In this document: positions 50,483 to 58,644 of the stretch, piece by piece
Layout: each line of letters starts with the position of its first letter
Numbering within the stretch: the first letter of the stretch is position 1
Program-made: the position numbers and the translations under genes
Notes under the pieces: generated by a model
What the model was told of the DNA's origin: nothing
The model's input: the letters and a program-made list of their open reading frames with translations, nothing else
Databases searched by the model: none
Assembly: GCA_017936785.1 (NCBI GenBank)
Contig: JAGBEV010000009.1
Span: 62,001-126,000 of the forward strand
Origin: Lachnospiraceae bacterium
Lineage (GTDB): Bacteria; Bacillota; Clostridia; Lachnospirales; Lachnospiraceae
Length of the DNA: 64,000 bases
Direction: 5' to 3'

Positions 50483-52279
50483 TTATTCCCAGATATTCAT
50501 GTCGGATAAAACGGACAAAGAGATATCCGCTGCGGTGCTTCCGGCGGCATTTCTATCGGCTTTAATATTTGTGGCAAAAAAGTATGTATGATCTTGGGTT
50601 TCCACAAAGCCAACAAACCATCCATTAACATCCTGACCATTTACACGTCCGGTCCCGGTTTTTCCGTAGAGTGTTCCGGCATCAGAAGAGGAAAGGCGGA
50701 GGGAATCTTTTACGGCATTGATATTTTCAGAAGAAAAATCAAAGCTGTTATTATATAGTTTTGTTAAAAGCTCCACCTGCTCTATTGGAGAAATTTTTAA
50801 AGAAGATTCCATCCAATAAGTGGCGAGATCGCCACCCATGTTTTCGTTGCCATACCCGATTTTTTGAACATAGTTGTAAAGGTCAGTGGCTCCAAGCTGT
50901 TTGTCTATTGACTGAAAATACCAGTTCACGGAGTTGCTCATAGCGGACTGCAAGGTCTGATCAGCGTTCCATGCTTCAAAGGGATAATTTTCCCCATCCC
51001 ATGCAATAAAGGAATCTGACAGTGTAATGACACCCTCTTCTAAACCGAACAGGGCATCATATATTTTATAGGTGGAGTCTGGTGCAACGCGCAGAGCAGC
51101 ATGCTCCATATCATATATGCTCCAGGTATCATTTTCCAAATCATATAAAACAAAACTTCCTTCATAATTTCCAAAGTATGCAGAAAGGTCTACATAGGAA
51201 ATACTTTCTGAGGAGGAGTTCCATTGGTAGTGACTTCCGTCTGCTGCGTATGTAGAAATAAATGGGGCAAGTCCTAAAAGGAGAACGGAAGTCAGTATAA
51301 ATGCAGTCATACCCTTTAATCTTTTCCAAATTGTGGGTTTCTCATAAGAGGCAATATTGATAATGCGCCGTTTCATCTGCTTCATGTTTCCGCTGAGTCC
51401 GGCGGCAAACGGAAAGGGAGACAGAGAAATTTTTTCTGCAAAGTTGATCAGCGTATTGCCATAATCCTCATAGGCATCTTCTTTCAGCATTTTCAAAACA
51501 GAAGTGTCACAGGCGACCTCTCTGTCATTACGCATTTCCTTTAATGCGTACCAGACAAGGGGATTGAACCAATAGATCACTCCGGCAAAGTTCATCAGGA
51601 AGCCTGCAAGGGCATCTTTGTGTTTGTAATGCTGTAGTTCGTGCAGCAGCATATACCGTATATCCGATTCTTTATAGTCCGAGATTAAATGTATCGGCAG
51701 GTAAATGCCTGGTTTGAACAGTCCTACGATGATAGGGGATTGCAAAAATGCGGTACTGTAGATAGGTATATTTCTGTGAATCCCCATTTCATTTAAACAG
51801 CGAAAATACAGGCTGCGGGCTTTCGGGTTCTGAAGAGGAAGTGCAGATATTTTTAAAGCGCGCAGACGGAGAGCGGATTTTATTGCGAATATGATCATTG
51901 CAATAATACCCACAATCCAGATTCCGAATAATATGTATCCGGCAATGGGTGGGATTCCACGATTTACGGAAAGAGTAAAATCATTCATCCAATCTGCATT
52001 TATGGTCAGATCTGTCCCCATAGTTTTGCCCATAGCAGTTTCAGTATTGGAAACAGGGGGATTTTGCAGGCTGCCGAGCCATGAGAAAATTTGAGGAAAC
52101 CCGATGAAAGGGAACGGTACAAAAGGAACTGCCAGCAATCCCAGCAGCAGGAACCACAGGTTATACTGCATCCGGCTGGACAGACTGTTTTTGAATATCC
52201 ACCTGGCTATCAGAAGTATTCCGATGATACCGCTGATAAAAACATTGCATATTAAAAAGCGTATCATAAAATCAGCCAC
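50483..52279 (-). CDS. blaR1: BlaR1/MecR1-type beta-lactam sensor protease
   Basis: 598 aa starting at GTG, one base after the blaI stop. The N-terminal part has several membrane helices around an M56 zinc protease domain: HELQHYKHKD (HExxH, about 213-222) and EMRNDREVACD. A membrane helix near 330 leads to an extracellular class D beta-lactamase-like sensor with STYK (active Ser, about 400), SNS in MSNSVNWYF (about 450) and KTGTGRVNGQDVNGWFVG (about 540). Acylation of the sensor Ser by beta-lactam triggers the protease, which ends BlaI repression. Confidence 0.93.
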   Translation of the reverse strand: MADFMIRFLICNVFISGIIGILLIARWIFKNSLSSRMQYNLWFLLLGLLAVPFVPFPFIGFPQIFSWLGSLQNPPVSNTETAMGKTMGTDLTINADWMNDFTLSVNRGIPPIAGYILFGIWIVGIIAMIIFAIKSALRLRALKISALPLQNPKARSLYFRCLNEMGIHRNIPIYSTAFLQSPIIVGLFKPGIYLPIHLISDYKESDIRYMLLHELQHYKHKDALAGFLMNFAGVIYWFNPLVWYALKEMRNDREVACDTSVLKMLKEDAYEDYGNTLINFAEKISLSPFPFAAGLSGNMKQMKRRIINIASYEKPTIWKRLKGMTAFILTSVLLLGLAPFISTYAADGSHYQWNSSSESISYVDLSAYFGNYEGSFVLYDLENDTWSIYDMEHAALRVAPDSTYKIYDALFGLEEGVITLSDSFIAWDGENYPFEAWNADQTLQSAMSNSVNWYFQSIDKQLGATDLYNYVQKIGYGNENMGGDLATYWMESSLKISPIEQVELLTKLYNNSFDFSSENINAVKDSLRLSSSDAGTLYGKTGTGRVNGQDVNGWFVGFVETQDHTYFFATNIKADRNAAGSTAADISLSVLSDMNIWE

Positions 52280-52280
52280 G

Positions 52281-52667
52281 TTAATTGTCTCCTTTGTGGT
52301 GCTGCTGTGAAAGAAGGGAACGGAGAGTATCTATTTCTGTCTCGGACAGTCTGTCGTTTTCTATGTACGCAGACAGCATGGCAGTAATATCCCCGTCATA
52401 AAAACGTTTCAAAAAAGAATTGCTTTCATGACCGATATATTCGCTTTCTTTCACCACCGGAGTATAAACAAATACACGGCTCTGCTTTTCATAAGTGAGA
52501 GCACCTTTGGTTACAAGACGTTTAATCAGTGTCTGTATGGTTTTAGGACTCCAGCGTGTAGTCTGTAATAATTTTTCCGTTATTTCATTGGTACTGATCG
52601 GAGCATGTTTCCATACGATTTTCATAACTTCAAATTCAGCTTCAGAAATCTGCGGCAAATTGCCCAT
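52281..52667 (-). CDS. blaI: BlaI/MecI-family repressor
   Basis: 128 aa. N-terminal winged helix with the family opening ISEAEFEVMKIVWKHAPISTNEITEKL, recognition part WSPKTIQTLIKRLVTKGAL, and a C-terminal dimerisation helix pair (LKRFYDGDITAMLSAYIEN). It represses its own operon and, through identical boxes, the mecA-like operon at 44335. It overlaps blaR1 translationally. AGGAGG precedes the ATG. Confidence 0.95.
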   Translation of the reverse strand: MGNLPQISEAEFEVMKIVWKHAPISTNEITEKLLQTTRWSPKTIQTLIKRLVTKGALTYEKQSRVFVYTPVVKESEYIGHESNSFLKRFYDGDITAMLSAYIENDRLSETEIDTLRSLLSQQHHKGDN

Positions 52668-52684
52668 TTCAAATCCTCCTTAAT

Positions 52685-52734
52685 TCTTACGGATGTAATA
52701 AATATATTTTAGATGTTATTTGTGTAATTGTCAA
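52685..52734 (-). promoter_or_regulatory. blaI-blaR1 promoter with BlaI box
   Basis: Read on the minus strand: TTGACA (52729-52734), 17-bp spacer, TAAAAT (52706-52711). TCTTACGGATGTAATA, read on the plus strand at 52685-52700, overlaps the transcription start region and matches the two boxes at 44347 and 44410. Confidence 0.85.
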
Positions 52735-52756
52735 TTATTGATCAAAAAAGAAAAAA

Positions 52757-53638
52757 TCAGTTTTCCGTATTTTTCTGCTGTACAGTGGATATAAACTTTG
52801 AGATCAGGGGGCTGTTAGGATTTTTTTTATAGAAAACCCCATGTGATATAGGACTGCTGCCGGATAGTGGAACATATGTAATATCAGAATCAACAGAAGT
52901 GCCTTCCGGCAACACGGCAAATCCATATCCGGCTTTAATAAATGAAAGCACTACCTGCAGATTTTCACAGTAGTAAATAGATTCTGGCAGAAACTGATAC
53001 TCCAGACGGTTTTGGATATTAGCCACTTTAGACGGAATCTCATAGGAATTACAGATGATCATATTTTCCGAATATAGTTCCTTCTCGGTAATCTCTTTTT
53101 TCTGTGAAAACGGATGATCCGTTGGAACAGCACAACAGATTCTTATTTTATTGAGTTCTTTAAAGCAAATCCCATTGCGAATAGGAATATCATCTTTAAA
53201 ACCAAAGAGTACATCAATTTCACCATGGATAAAAAGATTAACAATGGATCTGTGAGGAATGATCCTGAAAAAAGGATGCAGTTCAGGCATTAGTATCCTG
53301 CATCGGGAAAGAGTTTTGGATAAATAAATCAGATTGGACTCATTGCTGCATGCAATAGAAATTATCTGGATATTGGATTTCCCGTGATTGTGTACCTTCA
53401 GAGAAGCCGTTTGTAATTTGGTGAGAACATCCTTTGCATCATCCAAAAAACTGATTCCTGCCGGGGTTAAGGAAACATTTCGGGTTGAACGGTTAAATAA
53501 TTTGGTTCCCAATTCCGTTTCAAGGGAATTGATCTGACGGGAAACCGCTGATTGTGTAATGTTTAAAACTTCGGCAGCTCTTGCAAAATTAAGATTTTCT
53601 GCCACCTGAACAAAGCTTTCTAACTGCTGTGTATTCAT
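52757..53638 (-). CDS. LysR family transcriptional regulator
   Basis: 293 aa. N-terminal HTH (LESFVQVAENLNFARAAEVLNITQSAVSRQINSLETELGTKLFNRSTRNVSLTPAG) and a type-2 periplasmic-binding-like effector domain (about 90-290). A likely target is the divergently placed MFS transporter/kinase-like gene pair at 54198 or the small ORF at 53919. Effector unknown. Confidence 0.92.
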   Translation of the reverse strand: MNTQQLESFVQVAENLNFARAAEVLNITQSAVSRQINSLETELGTKLFNRSTRNVSLTPAGISFLDDAKDVLTKLQTASLKVHNHGKSNIQIISIACSNESNLIYLSKTLSRCRILMPELHPFFRIIPHRSIVNLFIHGEIDVLFGFKDDIPIRNGICFKELNKIRICCAVPTDHPFSQKKEITEKELYSENMIICNSYEIPSKVANIQNRLEYQFLPESIYYCENLQVVLSFIKAGYGFAVLPEGTSVDSDITYVPLSGSSPISHGVFYKKNPNSPLISKFISTVQQKNTEN

Positions 53639-53918
53639 ATCTTCATCCCCTATTGATGCGTTTATGTCATCAATAATACTATTTTTTCAATTCACTTTCA
53701 AGGTTATTCGTGTTTTAATATTATTCGCAAACAAACATTTTGAAAACTGGTTGGCTGGTGCGGTTGTTAATAGTCAAAAGACTATATATAGACCGGAAGT
53801 AAAAAGTGAACGGGATTCCACATACGAAATGAAAGAAACCACAGACAGTGGTATTTTTTTGGTGCACCGGTGACGGATGCACTGGTAATACGATTTAAAA
53901 AAAGAAAGGATATGGAAA

Positions 53919-54047
53919 ATGGAAACGAAAGCAAAAATTGAATTACTTGAAAGAAGATTGCAGATATTATCTGCCAGGGAAAAGGAGAATCAGGGCGTGT
54001 GCAGGAGGATACAACGGGATATTAGAAATTTAAAGAAAAAAATATAA
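53919..54047 (+). CDS. 42-aa basic coiled-coil small protein
   Basis: METKAKIELLERRLQILSAR begins it, then EKENQGVCRRIQRDIRNLKKKI and stop. It is helical and highly charged with Leu/Ile heptads. AAAGGATATGGAAA precedes the ATG. It lies in the 559-bp gap between the LysR gene and the MFS gene. It resembles short clostridial coiled-coil proteins seen beside LysR genes (from memory, unconfirmed). 53639-53918 holds weak promoter-like AT-rich sequence and no gene I can support. Confidence 0.5.
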   Translation: METKAKIELLERRLQILSAREKENQGVCRRIQRDIRNLKKKI

Positions 54048-54197
54048 AGGAACAGGTATTTGCCGGAAAAATATCCAGGGAGGCAGAATAAGGATAGAAA
54101 ATCTGAATATTATCATTGACCGTCAATTATAGAAGCGTCGCAGATCAGTGGTTTGTCAATGAGAAAAATGCAGTTACAGACATGACGGAGGAAACAT

Positions 54198-55400
54198 ATG
54201 GGAAAAGAAAAGATATGGAATAAAAAATTTGTTTTACTATTTATAACGAACTTGCTGATGATGGCAACATTTTATGCTTCGGTTCCCATTTTGCCCATTT
54301 ATTGTCAGCAGAATGGGATCACAGGTTCTAAGATCGGCATTGTTTTAACAGCTATGTCGGTAACAACTGTATTATTCAGACCTTTTGCAGGATATATTCT
54401 GGATAACTTTAACCGCTATCATGTGTATATGCTGTTTCTGGCTCTGTTCTGCCTGCCCTTTTTGGGATTTGCGGCTTTTCCTATTTATGGAGTGCTGGTA
54501 CTGATCCGTCTCTATATGGGTGTTGTATATTCCGTATGCGGTTCTGCTACTACCACCCTTGCCGGAGATGTTCTTCCCCAGAGTAAGGTAAGAGAGGGCG
54601 TTAATCGTTTCGCACTGACGATTTCTCTTGGCATGGCAGCCGGTCCCTTCATCGGCATCCAGGTTCAGAATCATATGAGCAGTAAGGCATCTTTCCTTGT
54701 ATTGTTTGCTTTGACAGTAATAGCTTTGATCTGTGTATCTTTTTGCCGGATAAAATATCCGAAAGCAGAAAAGAAAAAGTTTGTTTTAGCAGATGCTTTT
54801 TATAAACCGGCGCTGCCCTTTATGTTCAATATGATGTTTATCATGGTGCCTTTTGGGGCAGTGATCGCATATTCATCCATATTTGCCCAGGAAAAAGGAT
54901 TGTCGGCAGTCATTCCTTATTTTTATATCTTCCTGGTGGCAGGAATGCTGATCTCAAAATTTTCCACACAAAAGATGATCGATGCCGGAAAGCACAGGAT
55001 CTTAGTGGGGCTTTGCCTGATCGTTTTAATGATCACAATGGGAAGTTATTTCTTTATGACCACGGCAGTCCATCTGCTGTTGGCAGGATTTTTATTGGGA
55101 CTTGGTTATGGTATTTTACAGCCGTTGTTTCAGTCATTTGTAACCGGAACAACTCCGGCACCGAAGCGTGGAACTGCCAATGCTACATATTTGTTATCCT
55201 ATGATATTGGAATCGGTATCGGTTCTTTCCTAATGGGAATGTTTCAGGAAAGCATCGGTCTTGCTGCCGGTTTTGCAGTTACGGCTGTGACTTATATCAT
55301 TGGAGCAATCATTTATGCTGTTTATGTTGATGGGTATTATTCAAAGCTGATAAAACAAAAACAGCAGGGAGGAGATATATGGGACAAAAAACTATTATAA
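54198..55400 (+). CDS. MFS transporter (drug-efflux type)
   Basis: 400 aa with 12 hydrophobic helices. The first loop motif A is relaxed (FRPFAGYILDNFNRYHVYM) and motif C-like GMAAGPFIGI follows. GGAGGAAACAT precedes the ATG. Upstream, ATTGAC-C-GTCAAT (near 54115) is a small palindrome that could be an operator. It shares an operon with the cytidylate-kinase-like gene, which begins inside its last codons. Substrate unknown; regulation by the divergent LysR protein is plausible. Confidence 0.88.
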   Translation: MGKEKIWNKKFVLLFITNLLMMATFYASVPILPIYCQQNGITGSKIGIVLTAMSVTTVLFRPFAGYILDNFNRYHVYMLFLALFCLPFLGFAAFPIYGVLVLIRLYMGVVYSVCGSATTTLAGDVLPQSKVREGVNRFALTISLGMAAGPFIGIQVQNHMSSKASFLVLFALTVIALICVSFCRIKYPKAEKKKFVLADAFYKPALPFMFNMMFIMVPFGAVIAYSSIFAQEKGLSAVIPYFYIFLVAGMLISKFSTQKMIDAGKHRILVGLCLIVLMITMGSYFFMTTAVHLLLAGFLLGLGYGILQPLFQSFVTGTTPAPKRGTANATYLLSYDIGIGIGSFLMGMFQESIGLAAGFAVTAVTYIIGAIIYAVYVDGYYSKLIKQKQQGGDIWDKKLL

Positions 55401-55981
55401 CCATAGGATGTCAATATGGCAGTGGAGGGCATGAAGTAGGAAAGCTGCTGGCACAACGACTGAACATTGCATTTTATGATAAAGAAATATTGATGGAGGC
55501 ATCAAAAAATAGTGATATTGATGAAACTTTATTAAAGTCCTATGATGAAAGCCCTGTAGATGTTGCTGCGTATTCTATGAATACCGGTGCAGGAGCCAAT
55601 TATAATCAGCCAATGTCAGAAAAGATCTACTTGGCAGAATTTCATACTATCAGGCAGCTGGCAAATGAGAAATCCTGTGTTTTTGTTGGCAGATGTGCGG
55701 ATTATGTTTTAAAAGGAGTTGATAACTGCATCAATATATTTATTCATGCGCCGCTGAAGGAAAGAATTAAAAGAGTATGTAAAAGAGACAGGCTGGAACA
55801 GAGAGAGGCAGAAATTATAATACGGAAAATGGATAAGGAAAGAGAGAAATATTATAATTTTTACACAAACAGGAAATGGGGAGATGCAAGTAATTATAAC
55901 ATGGCTATTGATACGGAGAGAATTGGACCGCAGGGAGCTGTGGATTTAATTGAACGGTTTTTGAATATTGCAAATGGTTGA
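55379..55981 (+). CDS. Cytidylate kinase-like family protein
   Basis: 200 aa P-loop kinase. Walker A is the modified IGCQYGSGGHEVGKLLAQRL (residues about 7-26); FVGRCADYVL and the lid region RVCKRDRLEQREAEIIIRKMDKEREKYYNFYTNRKW follow. It is the Cytidylate_kin2 group, distinct from housekeeping Cmk, with unknown physiological substrate. It overlaps the MFS gene by 22 nt, which fits a detoxification or nucleoside-analogue function; that link is inference. Confidence 0.88.
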   Translation: MGQKTIITIGCQYGSGGHEVGKLLAQRLNIAFYDKEILMEASKNSDIDETLLKSYDESPVDVAAYSMNTGAGANYNQPMSEKIYLAEFHTIRQLANEKSCVFVGRCADYVLKGVDNCINIFIHAPLKERIKRVCKRDRLEQREAEIIIRKMDKEREKYYNFYTNRKWGDASNYNMAIDTERIGPQGAVDLIERFLNIANG

Positions 55982-55986
55982 ACAAA

Positions 55987-56024
55987 GCCCGAAGATGAAA
56001 TAAATTTCGTCTTCGGGCATTTTG
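55987..56024 (+). terminator. Terminator of the MFS/kinase-like operon
   Basis: GCCCGAAGATGAAAT pairs with ATTTCGTCTTCGGGC (55987-56018), followed by ATTTTGTTTT. Confidence 0.85.
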
Positions 56025-56063
56025 TTTTCAATTATCATGATATCAGTATAGAAAAAAAGTTTT

Positions 56064-56135
56064 GATGTAACTATTGACATTACATCTGCGAGGTGATATA
56101 GTGGCGCTATCAGATGTAATAACAATGATTACATC
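56064..56135 (+). promoter_or_regulatory. Rrf2-type operator pair and promoter of the sirtuin-macrodomain operon
   Basis: GATGTAA-N9-TTACATC occurs at 56064-56086 and again at 56113-56135. The first overlaps the promoter TTGACA (56074-56079), 17-bp spacer, TATAGT (56097-56102). The same dyad, with one change, precedes the Rrf2 gene (59497-59519). The three copies share exact spacing, which points to one dimeric regulator, most simply the local Rrf2 protein. Confidence 0.8.
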
Positions 56136-56168
56136 AAATATGTTAAAACAAAAATGGAGGTAGTTATT

Positions 56169-56942
56169 ATGACAAACAAAGAAAAAGCATTGGAACTTAT
56201 CAACACATTCGCAACCGGTGACACAGAGAAAGCGGCATCCCTTCTGGCAGAAGGCTATATTCAGCATAACCTTGCATATGGTACAGGAAGGGATGCTTTT
56301 GTAGGAAGTGTTCAGTATCTGGCGTCTACTCCGGTTAAGACTACAGTGGACAACATTCGTGCTTATGAAGACGGAGATAAGGTGTTTTTACAGACTGTAT
56401 ACAATTTTGCCGGAGCCGGAAAGCAGGTGGCATTTGACATTTTCCGTTTTGACAGTGAAGGCAGAATTGTGGAGCACTGGGATAATCTGGCAGCAATAGC
56501 AGAACCCAATCCATCCGGTCATACGCAGATTGACAACGTTTCTCCTCTTAAGGATTTGGAGAAAACAGAAGAAAACCGACAGCTTGTGAAAGAATTTCTC
56601 TATGATGTATTGCAGGGCAACAACCCTTCAAAGACACCGGAATACTTTGATGGGGATGTGTATATCCAGCACAATACGGGAATTGCAGATGGTCTGTCCG
56701 GGCTGGGAGCTGCTTTAGATGCCCTTGCTGAGCAGGGAATCCGGATGATCTATGACAAGGTACATCAGGTTTTGGCACAGGGAAATTATGTATTAGCAGT
56801 CAGCGAGGGAACCTTTGGAGGTGCGCCTACAAGCTATTATGATCTCTGGAGAGTAGAAAACGGCAGGATCGCAGAACATTGGGATGTAATGGAAACCATT
56901 GCTGAAAAATCCACATGGCAGAATGACAACGGCAAATTTTAG
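56169..56942 (+). CDS. Tandem SnoaL-like (NTF2-fold) protein
   Basis: 257 aa from ATG 56169 (GGAGG about nine bases upstream). Two repeats of the SnoaL/NTF2 fold: the first (5-115) has YIQHNLAYGTGRDAFVGSV and VAFDIFRFDSEGRIVEHWDNL; the second (about 135-250) has YIQHNTGIADG and YYDLWRVENGRIAEHWDVMET. Both carry the HW..A active-site-like pattern of small isomerase/cyclase-like proteins. First gene of the Rrf2-controlled cluster. Substrate unknown; in redox operons these proteins are often of unknown stress function. Confidence 0.85.
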   Translation: MTNKEKALELINTFATGDTEKAASLLAEGYIQHNLAYGTGRDAFVGSVQYLASTPVKTTVDNIRAYEDGDKVFLQTVYNFAGAGKQVAFDIFRFDSEGRIVEHWDNLAAIAEPNPSGHTQIDNVSPLKDLEKTEENRQLVKEFLYDVLQGNNPSKTPEYFDGDVYIQHNTGIADGLSGLGAALDALAEQGIRMIYDKVHQVLAQGNYVLAVSEGTFGGAPTSYYDLWRVENGRIAEHWDVMETIAEKSTWQNDNGKF

Positions 56943-56996
56943 TGACAGATCATAAATAAGAGGAAAGTGTTTTTCATGAAATGATTTGAGGTGCAT

Positions 56997-57662
56997 ATGA
57001 AAACAGAAGACTTTTTAAAAATTATAAAAAATGATATTCATACAACAGTCATGGCAACAGTTGATGAGATGGGGCATCCGGTCACGAGAATCATTGATGT
57101 GATGCTGGCAGATGATAAAACACTATATTTTATTACGGCAAAGGGAAAGGAATTTTACAGACAGCTTATGGCACAGGCATATGTTTCCATAAGCGGGGCA
57201 TACGGCGGAGAAGGAATGGACAAAAAGGAAGCATCCATTCATATGAAGGCAGTTTCTATCCGAGGTACAGTTCAAATTTTGGGCAGTCAGAAGCTAAATG
57301 AGGTTTTTGAGAAAAATCACTATATGAAAGAGATTTACCCGGATGCAGCGTCCCAAAAAGCCTTGGAAGTGTTTTGTATTAAGGAAGGAACGGGAGAATA
57401 CTTTGATCTTTCCGTAAAGCCCATTAAACGGGAGTCTTTTTTTGTAGGAACCCGGGAAGAAAATGCCCCCAAAAGATCAAAGGGGTATTGTATTACAGAG
57501 GCATGTACAGGCTGTCAGGCATGTGTGGCGGTATGCCCTCAGAAAAGTATTGTTACAGATAAAATTCCTTTTCAGATCCGTCAGGAAAATTGTCTGCATT
57601 GCGGCAATTGTATGAGGGTATGTCCTGCAGGTGCAGTAAATAATGAATATTTGGAAGGTTAA
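56997..57662 (+). CDS. Pyridoxamine-phosphate-oxidase-like flavin domain fused to a 2[4Fe-4S] ferredoxin
   Basis: 221 aa from ATG 56997 (GAGGTG upstream; GTG 56991 is an alternative). The N-terminal split-barrel flavin domain (about 1-130, TVMATVDEMGHPVTRIIDVM) is followed by a dicluster ferredoxin (about 165-215): CTGCQACVAVCPQ and CLHCGNCMRVCPA. The fusion could shuttle electrons from Fe-S to FMN. Second gene of the Rrf2-regulated cluster, 54 bp after the first. Function unproven. Confidence 0.85.
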   Translation: MKTEDFLKIIKNDIHTTVMATVDEMGHPVTRIIDVMLADDKTLYFITAKGKEFYRQLMAQAYVSISGAYGGEGMDKKEASIHMKAVSIRGTVQILGSQKLNEVFEKNHYMKEIYPDAASQKALEVFCIKEGTGEYFDLSVKPIKRESFFVGTREENAPKRSKGYCITEACTGCQACVAVCPQKSIVTDKIPFQIRQENCLHCGNCMRVCPAGAVNNEYLEG

Positions 57663-57678
57663 GAATGGAGGGAGCATA

Positions 57679-58644
57679 ATGGCACAGCGTATTTTGGAAG
57701 GAAGAAAAACACGGACTACATTTCAATCTTTTTTAAGCGGAGCTCCCGCAAAGGATTATGTGTTTCAAAAGATGCCTTACAGAGAGCAGATCCATAAAGG
57801 GGCAAAGCTTATAAAAGAAGCTGATTATCTTTTGATCGGGGCAGGAGCAGGGCTGTCTGCGGCAGCAGGACTGACTATGGGAGGCGCACGCTTTACGGAT
57901 AATTTTAAAGAGTTCATAGAAAAATATGGCGGTCCCTTTATGAAGGATATGTACAGCGCCGGCTTTTATCCTTTTCCCTCAGAAGAAGCAAAATGGGGAT
58001 ACTGGTCAAAAAGCGCTATGGTCAACCGTATTCTTCCGGGAACTTTACCGCTGTATCAGAAAGTGCGCAGGATGGCAGAAAATAAGCGTCATTTTGTTCT
58101 GACAACCAATGTGGACCATCAGTTTTTACTTTCCGGCTTTGATGAAAATAATGTATTTGCAACCCAGGGAGATTATGGATTGATCCAGTGCCAAAAGGGC
58201 TGCCATCCCAAAACCTATGATGGGATTAAAATGTTTCGGCAGATGGATCAGGCAAGAAAGGATTGTCTTGTGCCCTCGTACATGGTTCCCGTATGTCCGG
58301 TGTGTGGAGGTCCTATGGAAATGAATCTGCGCAGTGATCAGTATTTTGTGGAAGATGAAAAGTGGTATGAAGCGGAGGAGCGTTTTGGGCAATTTTTAGA
58401 GGAATGTGAAGAGAAAAAAACGGTATTGCTGGAGCTGGGAGTAGGATTTAACACCCCTGCCATTATTCGTTTTCCTTTTGAAAAGCTGATGCGTGAGCAT
58501 GAAAATATGTCATTGGTCCGTTTAAATCTGGATGAGGCAGTTGTACCGGAAGAATTTGGAGAGCGGGCTGTAGGAATCAATGAAGACATGGAAAAAAGCA
58601 TAGAAGATCTGCAAATGGAGGTGCAGGGAAATGATGGAAAATAA
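57679..58644 (+). CDS. Class M-like sirtuin (SirTM candidate)
   Basis: 321 aa from ATG 57679 (GGAGGGAG upstream). Sirtuin fold: NAD-binding LLIGAGAGLSAAAGLTMGG, VLTTNVDHQFLLSGF (TTNVD for the NID-type motif) and late LELGVGFNTPAIIRFPFEKL. Zinc-ligand-like Cys: CQKGC and CPVCGG. Sirtuins of class M (SirTM) in S. aureus and S. pyogenes ADP-ribosylate lipoylated GcvH-L and are encoded beside macrodomain hydrolases, as here. No GcvH-L or LplA2 gene is in the window. Catalytic His cannot be fixed without alignment. Confidence 0.85.
   Translation: MAQRILEGRKTRTTFQSFLSGAPAKDYVFQKMPYREQIHKGAKLIKEADYLLIGAGAGLSAAAGLTMGGARFTDNFKEFIEKYGGPFMKDMYSAGFYPFPSEEAKWGYWSKSAMVNRILPGTLPLYQKVRRMAENKRHFVLTTNVDHQFLLSGFDENNVFATQGDYGLIQCQKGCHPKTYDGIKMFRQMDQARKDCLVPSYMVPVCPVCGGPMEMNLRSDQYFVEDEKWYEAEERFGQFLEECEEKKTVLLELGVGFNTPAIIRFPFEKLMREHENMSLVRLNLDEAVVPEEFGERAVGINEDMEKSIEDLQMEVQGNDGK

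Noticed and set aside
53664-53873. 69-codon open frame in the LysR-MFS gap
   Set aside because: Biased composition, no ribosome site, and it starts within the LysR promoter region.
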